The position numbers and the translations under genes are program-made. From Candidatus Melainabacteria bacterium (GTDB taxonomy: Bacteria > Cyanobacteriota > Vampirovibrionia > Obscuribacterales > Obscuribacteraceae): a stretch of 64,000 nucleotides of DNA. Each line of letters begins with the position of its first letter. The stretch's first letter is position 1. The stretch covers positions 79,084 through 143,083 of the forward strand of contig PLZS01000099.1 in assembly GCA_003153555.1 (NCBI GenBank), written 5' to 3'. Of this stretch, positions 23,053 to 31,074 are shown piece after piece. Under the pieces are notes generated by a model, which worked only from the letters and a program-made list of their open reading frames with translations, did not search any database and was not told where the DNA came from.

Positions 23053-23141
23053 AGAAAGTCGGATGACTTTCCTGAACAAGCACAAACATGCTCATTCAGC
23101 AAAGTCACGGAATGACTCCGGGGCTGATTGCCAGTCCCGGA
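23053..23141 (-). repeat. Spacer module H1+H2
   Basis: Rightmost full module of train L1. GAAAGTCGGATGACTTTC, TGAACAAGCA...TGCTCATTCA, H1 at 23116-23141. Confidence 0.88.
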
Positions 23142-23160
23142 ATCTCGTTTGCATCGAAGG

Positions 23161-23736
23161 TCAGGCTGAAGACCCGGGGACATTCTCCAACATTCGGCGC
23201 ACTTTCTGTTCGATTTTCCGTCTGTCGAAGTCGCACTTTTCAAAGCGCTTGAGCGCACCGTCTATTGCGAGTTGTAGGTTGTCTTCGTCTTTGTGGAAAC
23301 CCCTTTGATTTGGGAGTAAAAGCAACTGGAACACTTTCGCACAGCACTGGTCGAAACAGTACTTAGAGCGATTTCTCCATTCAGAGTCATGTTTATCCAA
23401 CTCACGTTCGTTCAGAACTGTCTCATCGACCGTAACTTGAATTGTTTGCTCCTCCGTTTCGTCCAAGAAGAGAATCTGGACATCGCCTGGTTCTTTTGCT
23501 GCCGCAGCCAGGCGCTCCGCCCTCATCTGCTTAAAGGCTTCGGCACTCTTCCAGAAATTTTCCCAGGCTTGCTCCGCTGTACGCTCCAACCTCCGCTGCT
23601 CAAAGGCTTCGGCACGACGTCGCCGTTCAACTGACAGCATCCACTCAGGCCTTTCTTCCTTCTTAGCGGCAAAAGCGGCTGCCAAGACGGCCAAAATAAC
23701 AGTAACCACCCCAAAGAATGCGCCTCCACTTAACAT
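23161..23736 (-). CDS. Membrane-anchored coiled-coil protein
   Basis: 191 residues from ATG at 23736, preceded by CGGGAGATGACA. Residues 3-26 form one membrane helix (GGAFFGVVTVILAVLAAAFA), then an Arg/Glu-rich coiled coil (about 33-77, RRRRAEAFEQRRLERTAEQAWENF), and a mixed C-terminal domain with paired cysteines (YCFDQCCAKVF). N-out anchor with a cytosolic body is likely. Confidence 0.72.
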   Translation of the reverse strand: MLSGGAFFGVVTVILAVLAAAFAAKKEERPEWMLSVERRRRAEAFEQRRLERTAEQAWENFWKSAEAFKQMRAERLAAAAKEPGDVQILFLDETEEQTIQVTVDETVLNERELDKHDSEWRNRSKYCFDQCCAKVFQLLLLPNQRGFHKDEDNLQLAIDGALKRFEKCDFDRRKIEQKVRRMLENVPGSSA

Positions 23737-23849
23737 TGTCATCTCCCGTGAATTCATAGCACCGGGATTGGTGCTACATATCGATGGTTTAAGCCTGCGG
23801 ATTTTCACCCGGATTAGCGGCTCTCCGCGTCGTCAAAAATGTTTCAAGT

Positions 23850-23916
23850 CACGGAGATTCGTGACTCGATGTGTTTTTCCGATGTGGGTTTCGCATGGAG
23901 CAAAATCCACATCGGT
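23850..23916 (-). repeat. Two hairpins in the gap 23737-24000
   Basis: GTCACGGAGATTCGTGAC (23850-23867) and CCGATGTGG...CCACATCGG (about 23879-23916). They take the place of H1/H2 after the first gene of the train. Confidence 0.6.
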
Positions 23917-24000
23917 TATTGAGGCATTCAGCTGTTAAACACGACTGGCTAATTCAGAAAACCAGCTTTGTGTAACATCGCTCAATGCGCACGGGTCTGA

Positions 24001-24972
24001 CTAATCGTCCACTTCAACGATCAACTCAGCGACTTCGACCTTGTCAGTCGGCGACGGCATGGTCGGCATAGATGCCGGCGCAGATGAGTCGTGATTACAG
24101 CAAGGAGGAACAGTTGTCGAATCGTCGACCCCTGCGTTACATACAGACTGCCTGTCGATGCTTGCGCGCATGAGCAAGCCAATCTCGTCGGGTGCGGTGT
24201 TCAACAACTTGTTGACCAGGCACCCGAAGATCTTGATAGCGGCGTCTTGATGTGTCTTGAACGCCGCGGTTCGATAGCCATGTTGACCCGTCAAGTCGTC
24301 CAACTCCAGTAGAGAAACAACGCGGATTTGGATGATTGTAGCTTCATCACAAGCCTCACGGTATTTCCAATTGGATCTTTCCACTTCAATCGAGTGGTGC
24401 GCGCGACTATCGAATACCAGCGGATCAAAAAGACAATCGACTTTGCCCACTTGCCAGTGTTTTCTCCGCAGTCTGGTTTTACCGGTGGCATCCCGATACC
24501 ATCCGGGTGGTTTTTCATGATCGCAGTCGCAGTATACGGCTCTCGTCACCGCACCTCCTTCTTCAGCCTGTGCATGCTCCCAGGCGTTACGGTCAAGTAG
24601 CTTGAGTTTGGTCAAGTCCACTTCTTCGGTTCTGATTCCGTCGAGACAAACCAGATTCAGTGGGCCAGCGAGATTGCGGACTTCGCTCATGAGGTCTATA
24701 GGGCCGTGGCCCGCAATGCACGCAATGTAGTTACGAATCTCCTCACCGTCGGCCGTCTCGGTCGGCAGTTGTAACAATTGGCGAATGGATGACTGAGTGT
24801 CAACCGCCCCCAGAGAGAGTTGCGTCCCAAAGTGGGGCGTATCCCCGTGATATGTGGAGAAATGTGCGCCGTGGGCATAGGCATGCAGAGAAAACGCGGC
24901 TCCATGACCACCTACGTGTCCGCCATAAAAACCACCGTCACCGCCGTGGTGACCTCCGTGACCGCCGCTCAT
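24001..24972 (-). CDS. First gene of train L1, His/Gly-rich unknown protein
   Basis: 323 residues. ATG at 24972 follows AAAGGACATAAC. The first 45 residues are built of His and Gly (GGHGGHHGGDGGFYGGHVGG), a likely metal-binding or disordered stretch. Residues 60-320 form a soluble domain with FGTQLSLGAVDTQSSIRQLLQLPTE and several Cys (VYCDCDHE). It ends in an acidic tail VEVAELIVEVDD. No family was recognised. Its position directly behind the promoter makes it the most highly expressed gene of the train, by inference. Confidence 0.75.
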   Translation of the reverse strand: MSGGHGGHHGGDGGFYGGHVGGHGAAFSLHAYAHGAHFSTYHGDTPHFGTQLSLGAVDTQSSIRQLLQLPTETADGEEIRNYIACIAGHGPIDLMSEVRNLAGPLNLVCLDGIRTEEVDLTKLKLLDRNAWEHAQAEEGGAVTRAVYCDCDHEKPPGWYRDATGKTRLRRKHWQVGKVDCLFDPLVFDSRAHHSIEVERSNWKYREACDEATIIQIRVVSLLELDDLTGQHGYRTAAFKTHQDAAIKIFGCLVNKLLNTAPDEIGLLMRASIDRQSVCNAGVDDSTTVPPCCNHDSSAPASMPTMPSPTDKVEVAELIVEVDD

Positions 24973-25285
24973 GTTATGTCCTTTCTTCTTTGTTGCGCGA
25001 ACCACTGTGTTCGCTGTGGGTGTAGTTGTTCATTGCTGTTCGCCTTTTTTGTCAGGTCGCTGTCACGACCCTTACGACTCACTCAATAGTGCTAATCAAG
25101 CCACCGACTGGAGACACAAAAGGGCGAATCGCTTTACTCGCGATGTCATTCGCAAAGTCATAGCTGTTACTCCAGTTTGGCTGATTGGAAAAATCACAAA
25201 CTTGTAGTTGCGCTTGCAGCGAGCACATCTAAAAGTTTGCGATCGGTCGAGTCGGATAATTTTCTAGAAAGGGGATTTTTAGCCA
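24973..25285 (-). promoter_or_regulatory. Long leader of train L1
   Basis: About 310 untranslated bases between the leader hairpins and the first start codon. No gene is seen. Contains scattered short inverted repeats only. Confidence 0.5.
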
Positions 25286-25803
25286 CCTCGTTCGGCGAGG
25301 CAACAGCCGATGCTGTTGCGAAATTGTTCGATTGTGGCGTTCTGTTTGTGGTTTGGTCCTGTGGTGCTTCTGTTGCTTGGTGTGTTTTATATATATATCT
25401 TGTTTAACAAAAAGGTTATGATCGCGTCAAGACTAAGCTTTCTATTACCAATTAGACTATAAGCAGCCACCAACTGAGGCGTGAATCACCACTGGTGGTA
25501 GCATTGGCAAAGTTCTCAAGTGTATATTTGGTGGCATTCTGGGGTAGCCCAAAATAGGCATGCCTACGTAGTTTCCGCAATTCTTTGGTCTACTTAACGT
25601 GTCGCATATAGGTGTGCACGCGTATATTGCCCATAGAGATTGTCATAGCAATGCAAGATTTGCAGTGAAAGCAGAGCGTTATCGCCGAAGCAGTTGTGAA
25701 GCTCGTCTTGGCTCGCCTGGTGTGTGATAACTGCGCTAATTGTGGTACTAAATACGGTGGCGAAGACAAAAACGGATAATTCGAGAATCGCTCGAATTAT
25801 CCG
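25286..25803 (-). promoter_or_regulatory. Train promoter element, copy L1
   Basis: Read leftward: hairpin CGGATAATTCGAG-n5-CTCGAATTATCCG with TTTTT (25773-25803), GCCACCGTATTTAGTACC, a middle block ATGGGCAATATACGCGT, the promoter hexamers (25402-25430), a C/A-rich G-poor leader, GCAACAGCATCGGCTGTTGC (25300-25319) and CCTCGCCGAACGAGG (25286-25300). Copy R2 at 54902 has the same parts in the same order and is inverted relative to this one. Confidence 0.82.
25402..25430 (-). promoter_or_regulatory. Putative promoter of train L1
   Basis: TTGACG, 17 bp, TTAAAC, then AAGATATATATATAAAAC. Hexamers and the 17-bp spacing are kept in all four copies of the element. The start of transcription is inferred near 25395. 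Confidence 0.65.
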
Positions 25804-26189
25804 CTGTGAATTTTGGGACTGCGTTGAAAATCGTGCAGCGCCTTGATTAGAGACTATTACCAGAGCCATCAAATCCACATAAAATCAATGAATCTAATGA
25901 TTATTGCTCTGGATTTTTCATTAATTTCGACACTCAAAGCTCCAATTAGCTAAAGTTTGTTCTTTTCGGGATAGCTGATCTGCGCAATCTGTAGCGGCTG
26001 CGGCACTGACGATAATCCTGATGACAACAAGGTCTTACCCGAATGACAAGATGTCATTCGTTTATTCTTGATTGTTTGAGTGGTTGGCTTTAAAGAGCTT
26101 TTGGTACCAGAATTAAATAAGAGAGATATACCGCTCATGATAGAAGCAAATAAGTTCTTATAGCTATATATACCCTTCGTAGGACCACG
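25804..26189. other. Gap without a gene
   Basis: AT-rich sequence between promoter element copy L1 and the partial copy at 26190. Contains short inverted repeats such as ATGACAAGATGTCAT near 26043 and no convincing frame. Confidence 0.5.
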
Positions 26190-26400
26190 TATAACATGGT
26201 CACATCAGCTTCTTGCAGCTATATGCAGCCTGCGCGAGCTGTGCTGATCATGATACCAAATGCGATACCAAAGCGAAAAGCGGATAATTCGAGGGTTTCT
26301 CGAATTATCCGCTTTGATTTTGTTTTTGCCGGCGCGTTACAACTTTCTTTCCAAATCCGCTTCAAGACTGCATTACAATCTTGCCCAAGCACTGTCACCA
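26190..26400 (-). repeat. Partial promoter element (upstream part only)
   Basis: Hairpin CGGATAATTCGAG-n5-CTCGAATTATCCG (26281-26311). Its far side (ACAAGATTGTAATGCAGTC, GTTGTAACGCGCC on the minus strand) matches the far side of copy R2 near 54790-54850. The promoter half is missing. Confidence 0.65.
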
Positions 26401-26609
26401 TAAATTAGGGAGTGTCAAATCGATATAAAATGACACCATTTTTTTCGAATTACGCCCGTCGAATTATGGGAATTGAATTGGTATCACTTCAGATTGGAAC
26501 ATCAAAACAAGCATTGCGTCGGGAGAACGTCAGATCAACAGGCGTTGCCTGATGCTGTCAACCCGCAAAGAATATGAATGCGATTGCCAACCCAATTGCC
26601 GGCTGCATA

Positions 26610-26647
26610 TTGCATTAAGTATGACGCCGTGCCATACTAGTAGTATG
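26610..26647 (+). promoter_or_regulatory. Promoter and palindromic operator of the MazF-type pair
   Basis: TTGCAT, 17 bp, CATACT. The second hexamer lies in the palindrome CATACTAGTAGTATG (26633-26647). This is a fitting site for autorepression by the antitoxin. Confidence 0.5.
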
Positions 26648-26684
26648 ACTAACCCCAATCGGCAAAAATAGGAGGTGAACATGC

Positions 26685-26951
26685 ATGATCCTTTCGACCA
26701 AACCTACTAAAGCGAAGATAACCGTCTCTGTAGATGCGGACCTTTTGGAGATGGTTGACAGCTTTGTCCAAAACTCAAAGGAAGGGAGCGTGTCACGAAG
26801 CTCCGTGTTTGAACAAGCTCTACAGCTATGGAAACGAGAACTACGGGACAATTTCGATGAGCACTACTACGCTCAGAACGCTGAAGCACTGAAAGATTCA
26901 TCGTGGACGGCGCTGACGACAGAGTCAGCAAAACACATCTGGCGAGAATGA
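26685..26951 (+). CDS. Ribbon-helix-helix antitoxin partner of MazF
   Basis: 88 residues. AGGAGG ends 9 bases before this ATG. KAKITVSVDADLLEMVDSFVQNSKEGSVSRSSVFEQALQLWKRELRD (about 9-55) is a ribbon-helix-helix fold, and the acidic/aromatic C-terminus (HYYAQNAEAL) should bind the toxin. A second ATG at 26681 in another frame gives a 9-codon peptide MHDPFDQTY that overlaps the start. The stop overlaps the toxin ATG (ATGA). Confidence 0.85.
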   Translation: MILSTKPTKAKITVSVDADLLEMVDSFVQNSKEGSVSRSSVFEQALQLWKRELRDNFDEHYYAQNAEALKDSSWTALTTESAKHIWRE

Positions 26952-27316
26952 GTTCGCCTAGCTTTCCCCAAGCCGGAGAAGTCTTTTGGGTGAACATACC
27001 CAACCAACCTGGCGACTCGGATCAGCCCAGAACAGCAATTGTCATCTCGCCAAACGGAAGAAACAAGAACTGCAACGACATAATCGTGGTGCCTACTACG
27101 TCTTCAGCCCGCTTTAAGCCGCATCCTTTAGTACACGTAAGAATCCCTGCGGGCGAAGGGGGACTAAAGAGCGATTCGATAGTCCGCTGCGACCAGGTGA
27201 CGACAATCGACAAATCTTTACTAGGAAGTGGACCATTAGGCGCCCCTATTAGCAACACTTACAGAGAGCAGATCATAAAGGGCGTCAGGCGAGCAATTGC
27301 CGACCCAACCGTTTAG
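26948..27316 (+). CDS. mazF: MazF/PemK-type endoribonuclease toxin
   Basis: 122 residues. GEVFWVNIPNQPGDSDQPRTAIVISPN (10-36), IIVVPTTSSARFKPHPLVHVRIPAGEGGLKSDSIVRCDQVTTIDKSLL (about 46-93) and GPLGAPIS are the MazF/PemK barrel motifs. The family cleaves mRNA at short sites when the antitoxin is lost. It looks intact. The 4-base overlap with the antitoxin gene supports co-translation. The pair lies outside the trains, between L1 and L2. Confidence 0.9.
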   Translation: MSSPSFPQAGEVFWVNIPNQPGDSDQPRTAIVISPNGRNKNCNDIIVVPTTSSARFKPHPLVHVRIPAGEGGLKSDSIVRCDQVTTIDKSLLGSGPLGAPISNTYREQIIKGVRRAIADPTV

Positions 27317-27359
27317 CTGATTCCATCGCCAGTAGATTTTCAGCCTCGACCAAGGCGAA

Positions 27360-27698
27360 ATGAACCATAACTTTCTATTATACGATCGTCATGAGCTGGG
27401 TTTCCGATGCCACTACCGGCGGTGCCGCTATGGGCAAATTTTTTTTATGATAAGAAGCTGGGGGTTTGGGGTTTGGGGTAGCTTTGACCCCTTTTGGGCA
27501 TCTGTGTCCGCCTTCATCCTCGATCAGGCTTATGAAGCCGCTCAGCAGGTTCTACGCGAACAAGACCATTACTACTTTTCTCTGACTGAACAAGAGTGGA
27601 AAGAGTTTTGTGCTGTCCTTGATGCTCCACCTAAGCGCAATCCAGCCTTACGTAGGCTGATGAATACTCCGAGCGTCTTTGAAAAGGACGTCGGATAA
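27360..27698 (+). pseudogene. Broken DUF1778 (TacA-type) antitoxin
   Basis: The C-terminal part, SAFILDQAYEAAQQVLREQD followed by HYYFSLTEQEWKEFCAVLDAPPKRNPALRRLM, is the tail of DUF1778 antitoxins that pair with GNAT toxins. The ribbon-helix-helix N-terminus is missing. The upstream 130 bases are unrelated and include a G-run (GGGGGTTTGGGGTTTGGGG near 27460). No acetyltransferase gene follows. Most likely a decayed toxin-antitoxin locus. Confidence 0.7.
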
Positions 27699-27866
27699 AA
27701 CCACTTTGCCCGCTCGAAAAGGAATTTTTTCATTGTGATACCGCATATGGTGCCTCGATAGGCAAATTTTTTTGGCTGCGTGCTTGTTGAACTGTTGAAC
27801 GACAGAAGAGTGTGCCGATATTGTTGGTGTTGTTGATTGTGTTTGTTGTTGACTGACTACCCTGTT
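27699..27866. other. Gap at the convergent ends
   Basis: Between the broken antitoxin (plus) and the end of train L2 (minus). AT-rich with A/T runs, no gene. Confidence 0.5.
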
Positions 27867-27938
27867 AAAGAAGCCTGAGGCGACACACCGTGCCGTCTCA
27901 GGTGAGGGGGAAGTCAGGCACTGCTGACCGACTTTCCC
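27867..27938 (-). repeat. 3'-end remnant with terminal hairpins of train L2
   Basis: CCTGAGACGGCAC...GTCGCCTCAGG followed by CTTCTTT, plus GGGAAAGTC...GACTTCCCC. The pair repeats the stop-codon region and hairpin of the gene at 28852 (28795-28876), here without a gene body. Confidence 0.7.
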
Positions 27939-28006
27939 GATCAGGTCGACTCTCCCCTGCACGATCTCAAATTCTTGACTCTAAAGACGGCCCGGTTAGC
28001 GCCGCT

Positions 28007-28300
28007 CTACGGGTCAAGCCGTTCCATGACAACCCGAACGGCGTCCAGTTTCGCGGCCCGGAAAGCTTCCCCACTGTTGGAGATATTGGTGAAGGGGAAG
28101 GTGCCTTGTTCGGTTGGTTCTTCGGGCGGAATCCAGCCCTTCTCCTTCGTCAGGACAGCGGCGATCTTTGTCGCGCCCTCTTCAGTGTAGGCAACGGCAA
28201 GCACCATATTGATGCCGTCATCATATTCTACCGTGGCGACATGGCCGAGCTCTCCAGCCATCTTGGTCTTCTTTGGCTCGGAAACAGTTCTGGAACTCAT
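28007..28300 (-). CDS. Unknown small protein, last gene of train L2
   Basis: 97 residues. ATG at 28300 follows AAGGATCGCATCC. Short basic N-terminus, then VATVEYDDGINMVLAVAYTEEGATKIAAVLTKEKGWIPPEEP, and a helical end DAVRVVMERLDP. Alternating beta/alpha pattern, no family was recognised. Confidence 0.72.
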   Translation of the reverse strand: MSSRTVSEPKKTKMAGELGHVATVEYDDGINMVLAVAYTEEGATKIAAVLTKEKGWIPPEEPTEQGTFPFTNISNSGEAFRAAKLDAVRVVMERLDP

Positions 28301-28479
28301 GGATGCGATCCTTCTTGGTTTTTCAGTGTGGAACTTAGTTAGCGGGTCCACACGTTGCCGCTGTCGTTCAGTAACCCCAAGACGCTCAGCCTCACGCCGA
28401 GCGTCTCGTAATCTCAATTGGTCTGAGACGATTGTGAACAGCTAGACATGTCGTCGAATTTGCTGTTCGAATCGGCCGC

Positions 28480-28758
28480 TCAGATCGTTCGTGACCTTGC
28501 GAATGCCATGAGACCGACTACAACGTTCGTTACAGCAAACAATGCGAACGAGTTCGCGTGCCAGAGCATTCCTTCGCCCGTCCCAACGAGGCCGATCAAG
28601 ACGACCGGAGCCCAGTTGAATGGGAATAAGACGAGTTTCCCCTCGTAACGCGAACGCCCCTTGAGCTTATTCTTCCAATCTCCGTAAAAGGAAGCAGCGA
28701 CGAGGAGCTGGATGCCGAGGAGACCAAGCGCGATAGCTGGCGTGATAACTGATTCCAT
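28480..28758 (-). CDS. Small membrane protein
   Basis: 92 residues. ATG at 28758 follows AAAGGGAATACAAAA. Three hydrophobic segments (about 4-24, 46-63 and 70-87) separated by a basic loop KNKLKGRSRYEGK. Function is unknown. Confidence 0.75.
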   Translation of the reverse strand: MESVITPAIALGLLGIQLLVAASFYGDWKNKLKGRSRYEGKLVLFPFNWAPVVLIGLVGTGEGMLWHANSFALFAVTNVVVGLMAFARSRTI

Positions 28759-28794
28759 TTTTGTATTCCCTTTGTCGAGGACGTTGATCTAAAA

Positions 28795-28876
28795 GATAAT
28801 CCTGACGCGACACCAGGTGTCGCCTCAGGTGTTCAAGTTCGAGAGGGGAAGTCAGCCACTGCTGGCCGTTTCTTCT
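28795..28876 (-). repeat. Terminal hairpins after the gene at 28852
   Basis: CCTGAGGCGACAC-C-TGGTGTCGCGTCAGG (near 28802-28830) and GGGGAAGTCAGCCACTGCTG over the stop codon. Duplicated at 27867-27938. Confidence 0.72.
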
Positions 28877-29169
28877 ACCACATAGACGTGGTGCAATTCC
28901 CATCCCTCAATGCCGCCGAAGTGACCGACCCTGACAGCCGCAGCACTGACTCGTTCACCATCGAGGACCGTGATGACAAGCCATTGAATCTTATTCGCGT
29001 TAGGCGTGTCTGGCTCTTCGACAATGAGCGTACCGAATGATGTCGATATCTGCTCGCATGTGAAGGTAGCAGCTTTATCAGCCCATCTTACTGTTGACTG
29101 GCGTCTCCCTGCGAAGGTGATATAGGGGATCTTATGCGTGTAGACCACCTTATAATCAGGCTTGCTCAT
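28852..29169 (-). CDS. Unknown beta-rich protein
   Basis: 105 residues. ATG at 29169 follows GGAGAGAGGAA. Strand pattern DYKVVYTHKIPYITFAGRRQSTVRW, FGTLIVEEPD, IQWLVITVLDGERVSAAAVRVGHF, WELHHVYVVEE suggests a compact beta domain. The last codons lie within a repeated hairpin. Confidence 0.72.
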   Translation of the reverse strand: MSKPDYKVVYTHKIPYITFAGRRQSTVRWADKAATFTCEQISTSFGTLIVEEPDTPNANKIQWLVITVLDGERVSAAAVRVGHFGGIEGWELHHVYVVEETASSG

Positions 29170-29395
29170 TTCCTCTCTCCATGTGCAGTTTGATGGCGCC
29201 CAGAGGCACCACCAGGTCTATGCGGGGCACTGTCAAAGAAAGCATGTATGGCGACGATACCCGTGCGCCAAGAGTCATGCTACGAGTCTTCGGATTTGCA
29301 CCCGAAGGCTCATCTTGTACAAACCTCTTCGGCGTTAAGTGAGTTTTCCCACAGTGTCGAGTCAGGATCTTTGTCGATGCCTTAGTCAATGTCAA
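29156..29395 (-). CDS. Possible small protein before the gene at 28852
   Basis: A 79-codon frame beginning at TTG (29395) six bases beyond the stop of the upstream gene and overlapping the next start by 14 bases. It has protein-like strands (LGARVSSPYMLSLTVPRIDLVVPLG) but no ribosome site and no ATG. It could equally be an untranslated spacer containing CTTCGG-n8-CCGAAG. Confidence 0.32.
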   Translation of the reverse strand: MTLTKASTKILTRHCGKTHLTPKRFVQDEPSGANPKTRSMTLGARVSSPYMLSLTVPRIDLVVPLGAIKLHMERGNEQA

Positions 29396-29400
29396 CTGTG

Positions 29401-30303
29401 TCAGTAGTAGTCGTCGTAAGAGTGGTCAAACCGACGGCTTTTTGCCAGTTTCGCGCTCGCCAGCCGCTCCTCCTCACGATTGTACACCTGGCGATTGGTC
29501 AGACGAACTTCAGGGTTGGAGTAGTCCTCGGGCAGACCGATCTGGTACTCCTCTGGTTCCAGATCAAGCACTTCTAGATCGCCGAGAACGAGGTGCTGCA
29601 AGATGTCCAGCAACTGTTCCTGGTACTGCTCGCCCAATTCCATCTTCCTGATCGTATTCCAATCAAGCTGGACCAGCACACCGCCTCTCTCTACGTAGAC
29701 AGAGATCGTGCAGTAGATGGCGCGGTAGTGATCGAGTTCGTCTTGAGACATCCCGAGAGAACCAAGGCGGAAATCCTGCACCGGTGTGAAATTGGAACGG
29801 TGGAATTCCATGTTGGTCTTGGGCGTTTGGAGTCGAACGAACGAGTGCCGTTCCTTGTAGCCCACCGAGCAAAATTGTCGCGTTTCGATCCTGTTCAAAA
29901 TCGCTTGCTTGACTGCGTCGTAGAGATCATCCATGGTGCAGCTGAATGCCTTTCCCCAACGGAAAAGTTTCAGGAAGTTGTTCTGTTCCCGTTTTTCACA
30001 AATGATGTCTGATCGCCTCAGTCCATCTGACGAAGCTGATTCAGGCCACAACAGCCTGGCAAGCTGTGAGCTCCCATATCCTGTGCCGATTCGGAAATAC
30101 AACGCCGACATGCGCACCCGGCGTACCGTCACACAGCTGGGCATCGGAGCCGGAGCCCGGCGGGCGTAATCATCGTAGATGAAGTAAGCGATCACGGCTG
30201 CCACCGCCAACCAACCTGCCCAGCCAAACGTGTCACCGATAAAGATCGCCAGAAAAAGCATGATGAGGCCTGCACATAAGGCAAAGAAAGGATAACCGTT
30301 CAT
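29401..30303 (-). CDS. Unknown membrane-anchored protein
   Basis: 300 residues. ATG at 30303 follows GAGGAGATAAAGCC. Two N-terminal membrane segments (about 4-22 and 28-45), then a large soluble part with basic patch, conserved-looking blocks SALYFRIGTGYGSSQLARLLWPE near 66-88 and HYRAIYCTISVYVERGGVLVQLDW near 194-217, and an acidic tail DHSYDDYY. No family was recognised. Confidence 0.75.
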   Translation of the reverse strand: MNGYPFFALCAGLIMLFLAIFIGDTFGWAGWLAVAAVIAYFIYDDYARRAPAPMPSCVTVRRVRMSALYFRIGTGYGSSQLARLLWPESASSDGLRRSDIICEKREQNNFLKLFRWGKAFSCTMDDLYDAVKQAILNRIETRQFCSVGYKERHSFVRLQTPKTNMEFHRSNFTPVQDFRLGSLGMSQDELDHYRAIYCTISVYVERGGVLVQLDWNTIRKMELGEQYQEQLLDILQHLVLGDLEVLDLEPEEYQIGLPEDYSNPEVRLTNRQVYNREEERLASAKLAKSRRFDHSYDDYY

Positions 30304-30429
30304 GGCTTTATCTCCTCTGGTTTGCGCTCCCTCCACGGAAGGCAACGCGGAAAGTCGCTGCTATAGCGACGAATATGGCTCTCGACATGATCGCCGAGAG
30401 CCGGTGTTCTTCTCTGTCAGTTTGAGCCA

Positions 30430-30975
30430 TCAGTCATCGACGAAAATGTCTACTGGGGTCAGGGTTCCATTCTCTTCCCAGAAGAACTGCCCGCCTCGGT
30501 CAGCGATTTCGACGAGGTCGAGATAGCAAGAAACAGAGTTGTGCACCACGTCTCTCGGCGAAATCGAAAACATCTTCGCGACTTTGCTGATTGCTTTCAT
30601 CGTCGCCTTGGGCACTTTTATCACGCCGACAAAGCCCAAGATAGTTTCGGGTGACAGTTTTACCTTGGGCAGCTTGTATTCGATTGCTTCATGATCATGA
30701 CCTGGGATCATGTACATCAGCTTTTTGGGGGACGCTCCTGCCTCCGGTTTCGCTGACGAGACAGCAATACAGAAATAGACGCTGAGTCCGTTTTTGATGA
30801 TTCCAAAGTCCGTTCCTCCGGTCCTCTGGCCCAGTTGAGCCATGACTGACGTTTTCAAAGGCACAGCCATGAACGTTATTTCGCCCCTGCATAGGGCAAT
30901 GATGTCGCCAAGGAACTGGACTACGGACTTACTAAAGTCCAGAAGGAAGGTTCCGATACGTCTGGTTGACAGCAT
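30430..30975 (-). CDS. Unknown protein
   Basis: 181 residues. ATG at 30975 follows CCGGAGACAAGAAC. Alpha/beta with LLDFSKSVVQFLGDIIALCRGEITFMAVP, GLSVYFCIAVSSAKP, and LSPETILGFVGVIKVPKATMKAISKVAKMF. No membrane segment is certain and no motif is known. Confidence 0.72.
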   Translation of the reverse strand: MLSTRRIGTFLLDFSKSVVQFLGDIIALCRGEITFMAVPLKTSVMAQLGQRTGGTDFGIIKNGLSVYFCIAVSSAKPEAGASPKKLMYMIPGHDHEAIEYKLPKVKLSPETILGFVGVIKVPKATMKAISKVAKMFSISPRDVVHNSVSCYLDLVEIADRGGQFFWEENGTLTPVDIFVDD

Positions 30976-31074
30976 GTTCTTGTCTCCGGTTGGTCAAACT
31001 CAGAAAACTTAGGTGACGGGCGCTGATCGCCCGTCACTGTTCATCGACATTTTTTATGCACCACTGATGGTGTT

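Noticed and set aside
239-23141. CRISPR array
   Set aside because: The repeats are separated by whole genes, not short unique spacers, and no cas gene is present.
239-23141. Integron attC sites
   Set aside because: The cassette-like behaviour is similar, but the conserved attC core boxes (RYYYAAC/GTTRRRY) are not found in the modules and no integron integrase is in the window. A distinct site-specific system remains possible.
25594-25878. Protein-coding frame within the promoter element (similar translations in copies L1, R2 and the partial copy)
   Set aside because: Copies L2 and R1 have a one-base length change that breaks the frame, there is no ribosome site, and the shared part is explained by the palindrome.
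27457-27480. G-quadruplex control element
   Set aside because: Three long G-runs and a possible fourth, but within a decayed antitoxin and without a gene to regulate.
29310-29340. tRNA T-arm-like segment CGGGTGCAAATCCG
   Set aside because: No acceptor, D or anticodon stems can be built around it.
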